Assembly (NCBI RefSeq): GCF_965232925.1
Contig: NZ_CBDDRA010000002.1
Coordinates: forward strand, 248,001-312,000
Direction: 5' to 3'
DNA from: Tumidithrix helvetica
Lineage (GTDB): Bacteria > Cyanobacteriota > Cyanobacteriia > Pseudanabaenales > Pseudanabaenaceae
DNA length: 64,000 nucleotides
Below the pieces are notes generated by a model that saw only the letters and a list, made by a program, of their open reading frames with translations, did no database searches and was not told where the DNA came from. This document shows, one piece after another, positions 10,561 to 19,739 of this stretch. Position 1 is the stretch's first letter. Every line of letters begins with the position of its first letter. A program made the position numbers and the translations under genes.

Positions 10561-10734
10561 GCATGTGCGTTATCTAAATCGCTTGAGATTTCTCCTATAA
10601 TTCAAATAACCAAAGGACGCAACAATACCAATTGCTGAGGGAAATTACGATCGCTCTGGATCTCAGCCCCATCATTAAACTGACGCGCCAGCAGTTTTAC
10701 GCGCTCTGCTCGGCAAAGTGGGAATAGTACGTTC

Positions 10735-12252
10735 CTACGCCTTGTTAGCCTTCGGTTGAGACTGTGCCACAAAATAAATGCGATCGCTGAGCTGTCGAAT
10801 TAACTGAGCCGTATCCGCATCCTTTGCCTGCAATTGGGTCACTTTGTCGCAGCTATACATCACAGTGGTGTGGTCTTTTCCACCCAGAGCCTCGCCGATT
10901 TTGGGGAGACTGAGGTTGGTATGTTGCCGCATCAAATACATGGCAACTTGGCGGGCTTGACTGATTTCACGGCGACGGGAATTACTTTGCAGATCGGCGA
11001 GATCGATGTTCATCAACTCGGCAACCACATCTAAGACCATCTCGGCAGACACCTCTACAGGTTCCTTCGGAGGATTTAACACGGGGGTAACATTCTCAAC
11101 GGTCATCGGCAAGCCCGAAATCGAGATGTAGGCAACAGCTCTCACCAACGCGCCTTCTAGTTCTCGAATATTCGACGTGTAGCTTGCAGCAATGTAGTGA
11201 ATCACATCACTGGGAATTCGCAGATTCTCATACTCGGCTTTTTTCTGCAAAATTGCCATGCGCGTCTCTAGATCGGGCACTTGAATATCGGCAATCAGCC
11301 CCATTGAGAACCGCGAACAAAGACGTTCTTGTAATTTAGGAATCTGATTGGGAGGGCGATCGCTTGCCAAGATAATCTGTTTCCCCGACTCATACAGCGT
11401 GTTGAAGGTATGGAAAAACTCCTCTTGGGTATATTCTTTCCCCTCGATAAACTGAATGTCATCCACCAAAATCATGTCAATGTCGCGATAGTGTTCCCGA
11501 AAGGACTGCATGCTATCTTTGCGAATTGCCGTAATCAGATCGTTGGTAAATTGCTCGGTAGAGACATAGAAAATTCGCGCCGCAGGATCGATTTCCAGCC
11601 GATAGTGGGCGATCGCTTGCATGAGATGGGTCTTACCTAACCCCACCCCCCCGCAGAGAAATAGCGGATTAAACTCGCGCCCAGGGGACTCGGCAACGGC
11701 TAAAGCGGCGGCATGAGCCATGCGATTGGTTGCCCCCACCACAAAGCGGGTAAACACATACTTGGCGTTTAGCGTGCTATTTTTAGGGGCATTGCTAAGT
11801 TCTGGCAGGGGCAAAAGGACTGGGGCTTTTGCGGCTGGGGTTTTGGTTTCTGAATTTTTTAGATCTGAATGTTTGGGATCGGCTGTCTCATCTACTTGCA
11901 GCGTAGTGCGATCGCTGTCGTCTTCTACCAAGGCTTCCTTGCTACTGTTGGGGTTAGGCGATGAGACAATATGAATTTCAACGGGATAGCCTAAAATTTC
12001 GGCTACGGCGCTGTTAATATTCTGAAAATAGTATTTATGTAGCCAGTTTTTGGCAAAGGGGTGGGGCGTGCGAATGGTCAGCCGTTCTGTGGTTAACTCT
12101 TCTGCCACCACAGTCTTGATCCAGCCTTCATAGGTAGGACGACTGAGCTGGCTTTCTAAAAGCTCAAGAACCTGATTCCAGACAGTTTCTAATGAGATAT
12201 CCACAGGCATTTTGGCAAGGACTATAGATGTTGTTAAGGCTGAGACATTCAT
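10735..12252 (-). CDS. dnaA: Chromosomal replication initiator protein DnaA
   Basis: DnaA binds DnaA boxes and melts the origin. All four domains are visible: domain I at about residues 20-95 (VWNQVLELLE), a linker rich in Lys, Asp and Thr at about 105-165, the AAA+ domain with Walker A GGVGLGKTHL and Walker B ILVDDIQFIEG, and the C-terminal helix-turn-helix with its signature around GKDHTTVMYSCDKV. The 505-residue frame includes 14 residues before an internal Met (start at 12210) that fits the usual domain I start better; neither start has a clear Shine-Dalgarno sequence. dnaN is not adjacent, and I found no TTATCCACA cluster nearby, so this need not be the origin. Confidence 0.97.
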   Translation of the reverse strand: MNVSALTTSIVLAKMPVDISLETVWNQVLELLESQLSRPTYEGWIKTVVAEELTTERLTIRTPHPFAKNWLHKYYFQNINSAVAEILGYPVEIHIVSSPNPNSSKEALVEDDSDRTTLQVDETADPKHSDLKNSETKTPAAKAPVLLPLPELSNAPKNSTLNAKYVFTRFVVGATNRMAHAAALAVAESPGREFNPLFLCGGVGLGKTHLMQAIAHYRLEIDPAARIFYVSTEQFTNDLITAIRKDSMQSFREHYRDIDMILVDDIQFIEGKEYTQEEFFHTFNTLYESGKQIILASDRPPNQIPKLQERLCSRFSMGLIADIQVPDLETRMAILQKKAEYENLRIPSDVIHYIAASYTSNIRELEGALVRAVAYISISGLPMTVENVTPVLNPPKEPVEVSAEMVLDVVAELMNIDLADLQSNSRRREISQARQVAMYLMRQHTNLSLPKIGEALGGKDHTTVMYSCDKVTQLQAKDADTAQLIRQLSDRIYFVAQSQPKANKA

Positions 12253-12391
12253 ATTAGCGTGGCTAGACAGGATTCGTGGCTCAAGATCTTAGATCGCAAC
12301 AAATATGACCATAAAAAACTGATGCATAACGGCTCTAACCTGTAAAACTGACGCAAGATAACCTTATTTACCTTTAGGGCAAGATAAACCG

Positions 12392-13426
12392 ATGAATCCA
12401 CAACCTAAGTTAGCACTAACCCTAGGCGATCCTGCGGGTATAGGTACAGAGATCGTTTTAAAGGCTCTGGCAGATCCCGTACTGTATAAAATGTTAAGTA
12501 CGATAACGGTAGTGGGCGATCGCAGTCAAGTCCAAGACATTTATTTGTCATTAAAAGCCCACACAAATCTCCCGTTAGCCGATCCAGATAGCTTTGAGAT
12601 GCTCGATACGGCTACGCTAGAACCGATCGCGATCGGCGTGGGCAATGCGGCGAGTGGGGCAGCTAGCTTTACCTATTTAGACACGGCGATCGCGCAGGCA
12701 CTCGCGGGCAAGTTTGACGCGATCGTCACTGCCCCGATCGCCAAGTCAGCTTGGAAATTAGCAGGACATCACTACCCGGGGCAGACGGAGTTACTTGCCG
12801 AGCGCAGTGGGGTCAAAGAGTTTGGCATGTTGTTTGTGGGCAGATCGCCCCATACGGGTTGGATCTTGCGAACGTTATTGGCAACCGTGCATATTCCCCT
12901 TAGTGAAGTGACCCAAGCCTTAACGCCCGACCTGATCGAGCGCAAATTGGAGCTTCTGCGGCGATCGCTGCTCAAGGATTTTGGTTTACCACAGGCGAGA
13001 ATTGCGATCGCGGGAATCAATCCTCACAGTGGCGAACAGGGGCAATTAGGCACAGAGGAACAGGAATGGTTGAATCCATTATTAAAACAATGGAACCATA
13101 AATATCCTGATTTCCCCGTGGATGGTGCGATTCCGCCCGATACAATGTGGGTAAAGCCTGCTCAGGCATGGTATGAAAGCGATCGGATTCATGTAGGACA
13201 TGATGCCTATCTAGCGATGTATCACGATCAAGGGCTGATTCCAGTGAAACTTCTCGCCTTCGATCGGGCGGTCAACACCACAATAGGTCTACCCTTTGTA
13301 CGAACTTCTCCCGATCATGGCACGGCTTTTGATATTGCAGGCAAAGGCATCGCCAATCCCGCCAGCCTGATCGAATCCATTCTCTTAGCCGCCGACTTAG
13401 CTTCCTATCGCAAATTGAAGAATTGA
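12392..13426 (+). CDS. pdxA: 4-hydroxythreonine-4-phosphate dehydrogenase PdxA
   Basis: PdxA oxidises 4-phosphohydroxy-L-threonine in the DXP-dependent pyridoxal phosphate pathway. The 344-residue length is typical. Hallmarks are LTLGDPAGIG at the N-terminus, VTAPIAKSAW, GHHYPGQTELL with the first metal-binding His, AGINPHSGEQG, and YHDQGLIPVK with a further metal-binding His near the C-terminus. It is divergent from dnaA with 139 bases between them and shows no operon partner downstream, where prfC converges. The assignment is secure. Confidence 0.97.
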   Translation: MNPQPKLALTLGDPAGIGTEIVLKALADPVLYKMLSTITVVGDRSQVQDIYLSLKAHTNLPLADPDSFEMLDTATLEPIAIGVGNAASGAASFTYLDTAIAQALAGKFDAIVTAPIAKSAWKLAGHHYPGQTELLAERSGVKEFGMLFVGRSPHTGWILRTLLATVHIPLSEVTQALTPDLIERKLELLRRSLLKDFGLPQARIAIAGINPHSGEQGQLGTEEQEWLNPLLKQWNHKYPDFPVDGAIPPDTMWVKPAQAWYESDRIHVGHDAYLAMYHDQGLIPVKLLAFDRAVNTTIGLPFVRTSPDHGTAFDIAGKGIANPASLIESILLAADLASYRKLKN

Positions 13427-13466
13427 GATTGACTGAAAGCCATGGGTTGATACGGTCAGGGCAAGA

Positions 13467-15080
13467 TCAAGTCGTAAAGCCAGCGATCGGGGCGATCGCT
13501 TTCAGTCTCAGTTTAGGATGATCGGCTTCAATTTGACTGAGGTTCCAAGTGTTTTTAAACAGGAGGACAGGACGACCCAAACTGTCTTTAACGACAAGGG
13601 TATTAAATAATCTGCCGACTTCCTCTAGGGCTTCCCAACCATCTTCTACCCAACGAGCCACCGAGAAACCAAGAGATTCTAACTGTGATTCCACACCATA
13701 TTCACTCTGTAAACGGAACTGAACGACCTCAAACTGCAATTGCCCGACTGCACCCAAGATGGGATCTCGCTTTGCCTCGTCCACCGAATACATAATTTGA
13801 ATCGCTCCTTCCTCTTGCAATTCCGCTACACCCTTCCGAAATTGCTTAAACTTTGAGGGATTGGGATTGCGAAGGTAAGCAAAAATTTCAGGCGAAAAAC
13901 AAGGAATACCAGCATATTGACGCTTTTTGCCAATACAAATCGTGTCCCCGATCGCAAACATGCCAGGGTTATTTAAGCCAATCACATCGCCAGCATAGGC
14001 TATGTCGATCGCTTCGCGGTCTTGACCAAACAATTTCTGGGCGTGAGAGAGGCGAATGGACTTACCACTGCGCACATGGGTGACCGCCATATCCTTTTCA
14101 AACTTACCCGAGCAAACCCGCACAAAGGCAATCCGATCGCGGTGCTTCGGATCCATGTTTGCCTGTAGCTTAAACACAAAGGCAGAAAACTCTTCATCCA
14201 CGGGCGAAACTTCGCCAATGCTGCTGTCATGGACACCTGGTTTGAGGGCATGTTCTAAAAATGACTTGAGAAATAGCTCCACACCAAAGTTGGTCATGGC
14301 ACTGCCAAAAAAGATGGGCGTGATTTTGCCTTGATGCAAGGCTTTTGTGTCTAACTCTGGACCCAAGGTCTCCAACACTTCTAAATCTTCTAGAAATTGC
14401 TCGTATAAATCTTGGTCGATGTAGTCTAGGATTTGCGGATCGTCGGCAGGCAAAATTTGCACCTCGGCTTCCCGTTGCCCGTGACCGCTGCGCTTAAATA
14501 GGTGAATTGTCTTACTGGCTCGATCGTAGACACCCTTAAAGCGATCGCCTGTCCCAATCGGATAATTCATCGCATAGGGGATCAAGCCTAGTTCTTTCTC
14601 GATTTCATCTAAGAGATCTAAAGGCTCGCGGGCAGGGCGATCGAGTTTGTTGATAAAGGTAAAAATGGGCAGCGATCGCATCCGACAGACTTCAAAAAGT
14701 TTGCGGGTCTGGGTCTCTAAACCCTTGGCGGCATCGACCAACATCACGGCATTATCTGCGGCTGCCAAGGTGCGATAGGTATCTTCGCTAAAATCTTTGT
14801 GGCCTGGGGTATCGAGTAAATTAACGCAACATCCTTGATAGTTAAACTGCAAGACGGTGGAGGTGATCGAAATGCCCCTCTGTTGTTCTAACTCCATCCA
14901 ATCTGAGGTGACATGACGCTGTGACGCTCTGGCTTTGACAGCACCCGCCAAATGAATCGCTCCTCCATACAACAGCAATTTCTCAGTCAGTGTCGTTTTC
15001 CCTGCATCAGGGTGAGAAATAATTGCAAAGGTACGTCGAAGATTAACTGCCTGTTCTAATTCTTGCTGTAGTTGACTCAT
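13467..15080 (-). CDS. prfC: Peptide chain release factor 3
   Basis: RF3 is the GTPase that recycles RF1/RF2 from the ribosome after termination. G motifs are visible: SHPDAGKTTLTEKLL (G1), a switch II DTPGHKDFSEDT, and INKLDRPAR (G4); domain II and the RF3 C-terminal domain follow. I chose the ATG at 15080, giving 537 residues, the usual length. The frame is open to 15170, but the 30 extra residues show no conservation with RF3 N-termini. It lies downstream of rpmG and rpsR on the same strand and may be read with them. Confidence 0.96.
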   Translation of the reverse strand: MSQLQQELEQAVNLRRTFAIISHPDAGKTTLTEKLLLYGGAIHLAGAVKARASQRHVTSDWMELEQQRGISITSTVLQFNYQGCCVNLLDTPGHKDFSEDTYRTLAAADNAVMLVDAAKGLETQTRKLFEVCRMRSLPIFTFINKLDRPAREPLDLLDEIEKELGLIPYAMNYPIGTGDRFKGVYDRASKTIHLFKRSGHGQREAEVQILPADDPQILDYIDQDLYEQFLEDLEVLETLGPELDTKALHQGKITPIFFGSAMTNFGVELFLKSFLEHALKPGVHDSSIGEVSPVDEEFSAFVFKLQANMDPKHRDRIAFVRVCSGKFEKDMAVTHVRSGKSIRLSHAQKLFGQDREAIDIAYAGDVIGLNNPGMFAIGDTICIGKKRQYAGIPCFSPEIFAYLRNPNPSKFKQFRKGVAELQEEGAIQIMYSVDEAKRDPILGAVGQLQFEVVQFRLQSEYGVESQLESLGFSVARWVEDGWEALEEVGRLFNTLVVKDSLGRPVLLFKNTWNLSQIEADHPKLRLKAIAPIAGFTT

Positions 15081-15218
15081 AGAGAAATTATGCTGCTCTG
15101 CATGGACGGTAACAGCTATATACCAAGATAGATCGTTTAAAAACGCAAAACATGCCCAATCATAGAGCATTGGGCATGGACGAAAAATCGAACCAGAGCG
15201 AATGCCCTAGCTTGTTTT

Positions 15219-15434
15219 CTAACCTTCTTTGTTGATGAAAGGCAATAGAGCAACTACTCTAGCTTGTTTGATCGCTGTGGTGAGTTGGCGTTGTTGCTTG
15301 GCAGTCAAGCCAGTGATGCGACGAGGCAAAATCTTGCCACGTTCGGTGATGTACTTACGGAGTAAATCTACATCTTTATAGTCGATCGGATCTTTGGGAT
15401 TGATCGGAGAAAGGCGCTTACGATAAAAGGACAT
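15219..15434 (-). CDS. rpsR: 30S ribosomal protein S18
   Basis: This 71-residue basic protein has the S18 signature: FYRKRLSPI, then KDVDLLRKYITERGKILPRR and TGLTAKQQRQL, ending in a hydrophobic ALLPF segment. S18 sits on the small-subunit platform next to S6. The gene follows rpmG by 25 bases on the same strand, the usual cyanobacterial rpmG-rpsR pair. Confidence 0.98.
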   Translation of the reverse strand: MSFYRKRLSPINPKDPIDYKDVDLLRKYITERGKILPRRITGLTAKQQRQLTTAIKQARVVALLPFINKEG

Positions 15435-15459
15435 AGCTATTTAATCAACTACCTAATGG

Positions 15460-15648
15460 TTATTTAATTTCTTTGTGAACGGTATGCTTGTTGCAATGAG
15501 GGCAGAATTTCTTTAGCTCTATCCTCGCGGTCGTGTTGCGACGATTTTTGGTGGTCGTGTAGCGGTTGACACCGGGCGATCGCTTATCGATATTTGTGCG
15601 ACACTCGGTGCATTCCAGAGAAATAATGATGCGAACGCCTTTAGCCAT
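15460..15648 (-). CDS. rpmG: 50S ribosomal protein L33
   Basis: A 62-residue zinc-ribbon form of L33. It begins MAKGVRIIISLECTECR and ends with CPHCNKHTVHKEIK, so both CxxC pairs of the C+ type are present. It is the first gene of the rpmG-rpsR pair. Confidence 0.98.
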   Translation of the reverse strand: MAKGVRIIISLECTECRTNIDKRSPGVNRYTTTKNRRNTTARIELKKFCPHCNKHTVHKEIK

Positions 15649-15756
15649 TTTCCTAGTTTGAAAACATTATTTGAAAGCACGGTCTTTTATTATTACACGG
15701 ATATGTGCATTTTGGAATAATGTAGTTCATTTGTAGCGCAACCCTCTTGCCTGAAC

Positions 15757-15773
15757 GGGCTGTCAGCCCGTAC
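15757..15773. terminator. Hairpin downstream of ctaE
   Basis: A short perfect inverted repeat, ACGGGCT followed by AGCCCGT with a three-base loop, lies 34 bases past the ctaE stop on the minus strand and upstream of rpmG. It could end the cta transcript. No long U tract is evident, so the terminator role is inferred. Confidence 0.4.
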
Positions 15774-15806
15774 TACGTTCGCAAACAATTAAGGATCTCT
15801 ACAACT

Positions 15807-16430
15807 CTACAAAATATAGAGAATCAAGAACAGCACGATCCAGATAATGTCTACAAAGTGCCAATAGATCGAGGCTGCCTCAATGCCAAAGTGCTTGGTG
15901 TCAGAATAATGTCCTGCTTTCAGCGATCGCACCACTGCCGCCGCAATAAAGGTTAAGCCCACCAGAACGTGAAAGCCGTGAAACCCAGTCAGTACATAAA
16001 AAGTGCTGGCAAAAAGATTGGTAGTGAGACCAAATTCTAGATGGTTATATTCATAAACCTGACCCGCAATAAAAATTGCGCCCATGATAAAGGTAGCAAT
16101 AAACCAATTACGGGTCGCCACGACTTTATTGTGCTTAATCGCACGATCGGCTTGGTGAATCACAAAACTACTAGAGACCAGAATGATTGTATTAATCCCT
16201 GGCAGTAAAAGCTCTAATTCGGGAGTGCCTTCGGGGGGCCAAGCAGGTGCAACCGATCTGAACGTGAGGTAGGCAACAAACAACCCTACAAACAGCATTC
16301 CTTCAGAAATCAGGAACACAATCAGCCCAAACACTCTGAGGTCGGGATGCTCGGCATGGTGAGCTTCGGCATGAGCAATCGGAGAATGATTTAGCTCAAC
16401 TTGGGTTGAATCAATAGTCGATCCTTGCAT
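15807..16430 (-). CDS. ctaE: Cytochrome c oxidase subunit III
   Basis: A 207-residue heme-copper oxidase subunit III with five hydrophobic segments, matching the short cyanobacterial form that lacks the first two helices. Diagnostic features are FLISEGMLFVGLFVAY, the conserved Glu-containing core, and GFHGFHVLVGL. It is the last gene of ctaC-ctaD-ctaE on the minus strand, 159 bases after ctaD, with a palindromic repeat in that gap. The complex reduces oxygen using electrons from cytochrome c6 or plastocyanin. Confidence 0.96.
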   Translation of the reverse strand: MQGSTIDSTQVELNHSPIAHAEAHHAEHPDLRVFGLIVFLISEGMLFVGLFVAYLTFRSVAPAWPPEGTPELELLLPGINTIILVSSSFVIHQADRAIKHNKVVATRNWFIATFIMGAIFIAGQVYEYNHLEFGLTTNLFASTFYVLTGFHGFHVLVGLTFIAAAVVRSLKAGHYSDTKHFGIEAASIYWHFVDIIWIVLFLILYIL

Positions 16431-16507
16431 GGGAATCTGTAGATAAAGTTATAGGTTGAAATTGAGCAAGCAAGATGATCTTGCTTTAGATTCTGGTAAT
16501 CTGACTC

Positions 16508-16589
16508 TCCCCAACCCCTCTCCTCGTGGGAGAGGGCTTCTTGCTCCTCCATTTCCTAAAAGGAGATCGAGGCTGGGAGGGAGAGGTTG
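16508..16589. repeat. Palindromic intergenic repeat between ctaD and ctaE
   Basis: The ctaD-ctaE gap contains CAACCCCTCTCC, an inner hairpin at 16516-16536 (CCCTCTCC...GGGAGAGGG), and a closing GGGAGAGGTTG at the end, just against the ctaD stop codon. This resembles the common cyanobacterial intergenic repeat with CCCTCTCC/GGAGAGGG arms. On RNA it would fold strongly and could lower or stabilise ctaE expression. Confidence 0.6.
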
Positions 16590-18230
16590 TTAATCATCGT
16601 ATTCGTCGTCGTACTCATCCACACCGTAATCGTATGGTCCTGTAGCTAGTACGGGTTCGCCAACCCAGTTATGGGGAATCGGGGGTGAAGAAGTTGTCCA
16701 TTCTAATGTCAAGGCATCCCAAGGATTATCGGTCGCCTGGGGTCCGCGCAGCCAACTGTAGGCAGCATTGATGACAAAAGGAATTGTGGAAATTGCTAAG
16801 ATAAATGCCCCAACCGAACAGATGATGTTGATCGTGGCAAATTGAGGATCGTACTGCGCCACTCTGCGCGGCATTCCCTGAAGCCCCAAGACGTGCATGG
16901 GGAAAAAGCAGAGGTTAAAGCCAATGAAGGTAAGCGCAAAATGCACCTTACCCCAAAACTCATTAATCATTCTGCCCGTAATCTTTGGAAACCAGTGGTA
17001 GATACCAGCGTAGATGCCAAAGACGCTACCGCCAAACAATACATAGTGAAAGTGGGCGACGATAAAATAAGTATCGTGAACGTGGATGTCAATCGGGATT
17101 GAACCCAGCATGACGCCGCTCAAACCACCGACCACAAACATCGAGATAAAGCCCATCGCAAACAAGAGGGGGCTGTTGAGGCGTAACTTCCCACCCCAAA
17201 GGGTGGCTAACCAGCTAAACACCTTGATCCCTGTAGGAACTGCTACGAGTAAGGTGGCGATCATAAAGAACACGCGCAACCAGTCAGGCGTACCGCTTGT
17301 AAACATGTGGTGCGCCCACACCACTAACCCTAAAACGCAAATTACCATGGATGAATAGGCGATCGCTTTGTAACCAAAAATTGGCTTGCGTGAGTGAGGA
17401 GGTAAAACCTCAGAGATAATGCCAAACACGGGCAAAACCATCACATACACAGCAGGGTGAGAATAGAACCAGAATAAATGCTGATAGACGACTGGGTTAC
17501 CACCGCCTGTGGGGTTAAAAAATGACGTTCCGACCAGCAGGTCAAACGCCAGTAAAATCATTGCGCCTGCAAGTACTGGTGTGGCAACGAGCACTAAACA
17601 AGATGTTGCCATCATTGCCCAGCAAAACAGCGGCATACTGAACAAATCCATGCCAGGCATCCGCATCGACCAAATCGTCACGACAAAATTTACTGCCGCC
17701 AAAATCGACGATGTTCCTAACAGGATGATGCTAAAAATCCAAATCGCTTGACCGATATGCTGTTCGGTCAAAATACTCAGGGGTGGGTAAGCCGTCCAAC
17801 CTGTGGAAGAGGGTCCAAAAAAGAAACTGCTAATTAACAAAGCTCCCGCAGGTGGGATCATCCAGAAGGCGATCGCATTCAGTTTCGGGAACGCCATATC
17901 TCTCGCCCCAATCATTAAAGGCACGAGATAATTACCAAATCCACCCGTGACGGCGGGCACGATCCACAAAAAGATCATGATTGTACCGTGCATCGTGAAA
18001 AGCCCGTTATATAGCTCGGGCGGCAACAGGTCAGAATCTGGTGTGGTTAGCTCGGCTCGGATGATCGATGCCAAAACTCCGCCCAACAGATAAAAAGCAA
18101 AGGTGGTCACAAGGTACTGAATCCCAATTACCTTATGGTCTGTACTAAAGCTAAAAAACTCCCAAAACGGAGTTTTGTCTGGCTGCGGTGCTTCGCCAAT
18201 ATTGCCAGTTTTTTCAATTACTTGTGTCAT
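16590..18230 (-). CDS. ctaD: Cytochrome c oxidase subunit I
   Basis: A 546-residue catalytic subunit with twelve membrane helices. Redox ligands are visible: the heme a His in TMHGTIMIFLW, the cross-linked His-Tyr pair in WFYSHPAVYVMVLP, the CuB His-His pair in WAHHMFTSG, and the heme a3/heme a histidines in HDTYFIVAHFHYVLFG. The acidic C-terminal tail (YDYGVDEYDDEYDD) is unusually rich in Asp and Tyr. It starts five bases after the ctaC stop, so the two are surely cotranscribed. Confidence 0.98.
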   Translation of the reverse strand: MTQVIEKTGNIGEAPQPDKTPFWEFFSFSTDHKVIGIQYLVTTFAFYLLGGVLASIIRAELTTPDSDLLPPELYNGLFTMHGTIMIFLWIVPAVTGGFGNYLVPLMIGARDMAFPKLNAIAFWMIPPAGALLISSFFFGPSSTGWTAYPPLSILTEQHIGQAIWIFSIILLGTSSILAAVNFVVTIWSMRMPGMDLFSMPLFCWAMMATSCLVLVATPVLAGAMILLAFDLLVGTSFFNPTGGGNPVVYQHLFWFYSHPAVYVMVLPVFGIISEVLPPHSRKPIFGYKAIAYSSMVICVLGLVVWAHHMFTSGTPDWLRVFFMIATLLVAVPTGIKVFSWLATLWGGKLRLNSPLLFAMGFISMFVVGGLSGVMLGSIPIDIHVHDTYFIVAHFHYVLFGGSVFGIYAGIYHWFPKITGRMINEFWGKVHFALTFIGFNLCFFPMHVLGLQGMPRRVAQYDPQFATINIICSVGAFILAISTIPFVINAAYSWLRGPQATDNPWDALTLEWTTSSPPIPHNWVGEPVLATGPYDYGVDEYDDEYDD

Positions 18231-18235
18231 AGCGA

Positions 18236-19321
18236 TTAGATATTGGAATCTGCGTGATGAGTTACGGGATGAATATGACCTAACATTTCAGAATCAATTC
18301 CCATTTTGTCCGAGAGGGAATTAGCCTTTCCCGACAGATATTCGGTTTCAGACATCTGCTGTGGATTTTTAGGATGATTACCAATTGAAGCTACGGCGCG
18401 ATCGCTGGGGGCACTTGCCTCTAATAGTTGTTCTTTGAGCCAGCTTTCATAGTCTTCAGGTGTATGCACGACCATGGTTGTCCGCATACCACCGTGATAA
18501 GAACCACATAATTCCGCACATACAACAGGATATTCGCCGACTTTATCTGCGGAAAATTCGATATGCGTTGGAAGTCCGGGGACAGCATCTTGTTTTAGTC
18601 GCAATTGGGGAACCCAAAAAGCATGAATCACATCGGCGGCCGATAAATTCAGCCTAATTTTGCGATTGACAGGAATGTGAAGTTCGCCGACGGCAATATC
18701 GTTGGGGTAATTAAAAATCCAAGCAAACTGCATACCCGTAACTTCGATCGCCATGGGTTTTTCTGTAATATCCAACGCCGCGATCGTATTTGTCGAGCGA
18801 TCCGTTTTCGCTTTAGTTTTAGCCAAACTTGGCATAGTGTCAGTCCGCGTTTTACTCGCTTCTAAGCTCATTACAGAATCCATGTCTGAATTTGTAGAAG
18901 CTGCCATCGCCACCATCGTACTCTGGTGCTGTTGGTGGTTGTGCGACATGGGGCTATTGATCGACGATGTTCCTTGCATGGTCGTATAGATATCGAAACT
19001 ATAGATTCCTACCCACATCACCATCACCGTAGGGATCGCCGTCCAAATTAACTCTAGACGTAAATTTTCATGAATGGCAGGACCGTCTGTATCGTCGCCT
19101 TTACGCTGCCGAAATCTAAAGATCGAAAATATAAGCACGCCTTGAACGATTAGAAACAGCCCAAACGCAATTCCGATCAGGGTTCCAAACAAACTATCGT
19201 ACAGGGCAGCTTCAGGGCCTAAAGCCAAGGGTAAAAGTCCGTGATTCTGACCGTACCAAATGCTTGCTGCAACGATCAGGGCAGTCAGAATCAGTACAGA
19301 AATTATATTTTTTCTTTTCAT
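18236..19321 (-). CDS. ctaC: Cytochrome c oxidase subunit II with a long insertion
   Basis: Subunit II carries the CuA centre that accepts electrons from cytochrome c6 or plastocyanin. The CuA motif CAELCGSYHGGMRTTM is complete, and the aromatic MQFAWIFNYP strand is present. The N-terminus has three hydrophobic segments (about residues 8-26, 42-68 and 90-110). Unusually, about 65 residues rich in His, Met, Ser and Thr (about 118-185, including HNHQQHQ) lie between the last helix and the cupredoxin domain, and about 70 residues follow the domain, making it 361 residues, longer than typical. First gene of the cta operon. Confidence 0.95.
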   Translation of the reverse strand: MKRKNIISVLILTALIVAASIWYGQNHGLLPLALGPEAALYDSLFGTLIGIAFGLFLIVQGVLIFSIFRFRQRKGDDTDGPAIHENLRLELIWTAIPTVMVMWVGIYSFDIYTTMQGTSSINSPMSHNHQQHQSTMVAMAASTNSDMDSVMSLEASKTRTDTMPSLAKTKAKTDRSTNTIAALDITEKPMAIEVTGMQFAWIFNYPNDIAVGELHIPVNRKIRLNLSAADVIHAFWVPQLRLKQDAVPGLPTHIEFSADKVGEYPVVCAELCGSYHGGMRTTMVVHTPEDYESWLKEQLLEASAPSDRAVASIGNHPKNPQQMSETEYLSGKANSLSDKMGIDSEMLGHIHPVTHHADSNI

Positions 19322-19739
19322 AGCTTTCCCTATCTTGCAACGGACGAAATCAAATTGATTAAAGCAACATCTTATTTATCATGCACGCTAAGCCTGAGAA
19401 GTTGGTTAAAATACCAATAAGCTTTAGGAATGTTTTTGGGATCGGATATAAATACAGCATTCGTACACTCTGATGCATGAGTTGTCTATAAATTTTTTCA
19501 GTGAAACCAAAAGTAAATTGAATTTATTTCTTTATGTTTTTTTAATTTTCTCGAGGAAATAAATTCTTTGTATCTCTATCGCCATACCTCTAGAGTTTTA
19601 AACTACGAAAAGGAATTGAAAACCCTCCTTAAAACAGACATCTTGGGAAATTTATGGAATTGGAGCCAAGAAGATCTACTTCCAGCAAATTTTTAAGAAT
19701 CAAACTTGCGAAGTTAAATTTTAGTTAAAATGGCTGCCT
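19322..19739. other. AT-rich divergent intergenic region
   Basis: These 418 bases separate ctaC (minus) from the ADP-ribosylglycohydrolase (plus) and must hold the promoter of the oxidase operon. I see AT-rich sequence but no repeat, RNA or operator that I can name. Confidence 0.35.

Noticed and set aside
10561..12391. Possible replication origin next to dnaA
   Set aside because: I found no cluster of TTATCCACA boxes or AT-rich unwinding repeats on either side of dnaA.
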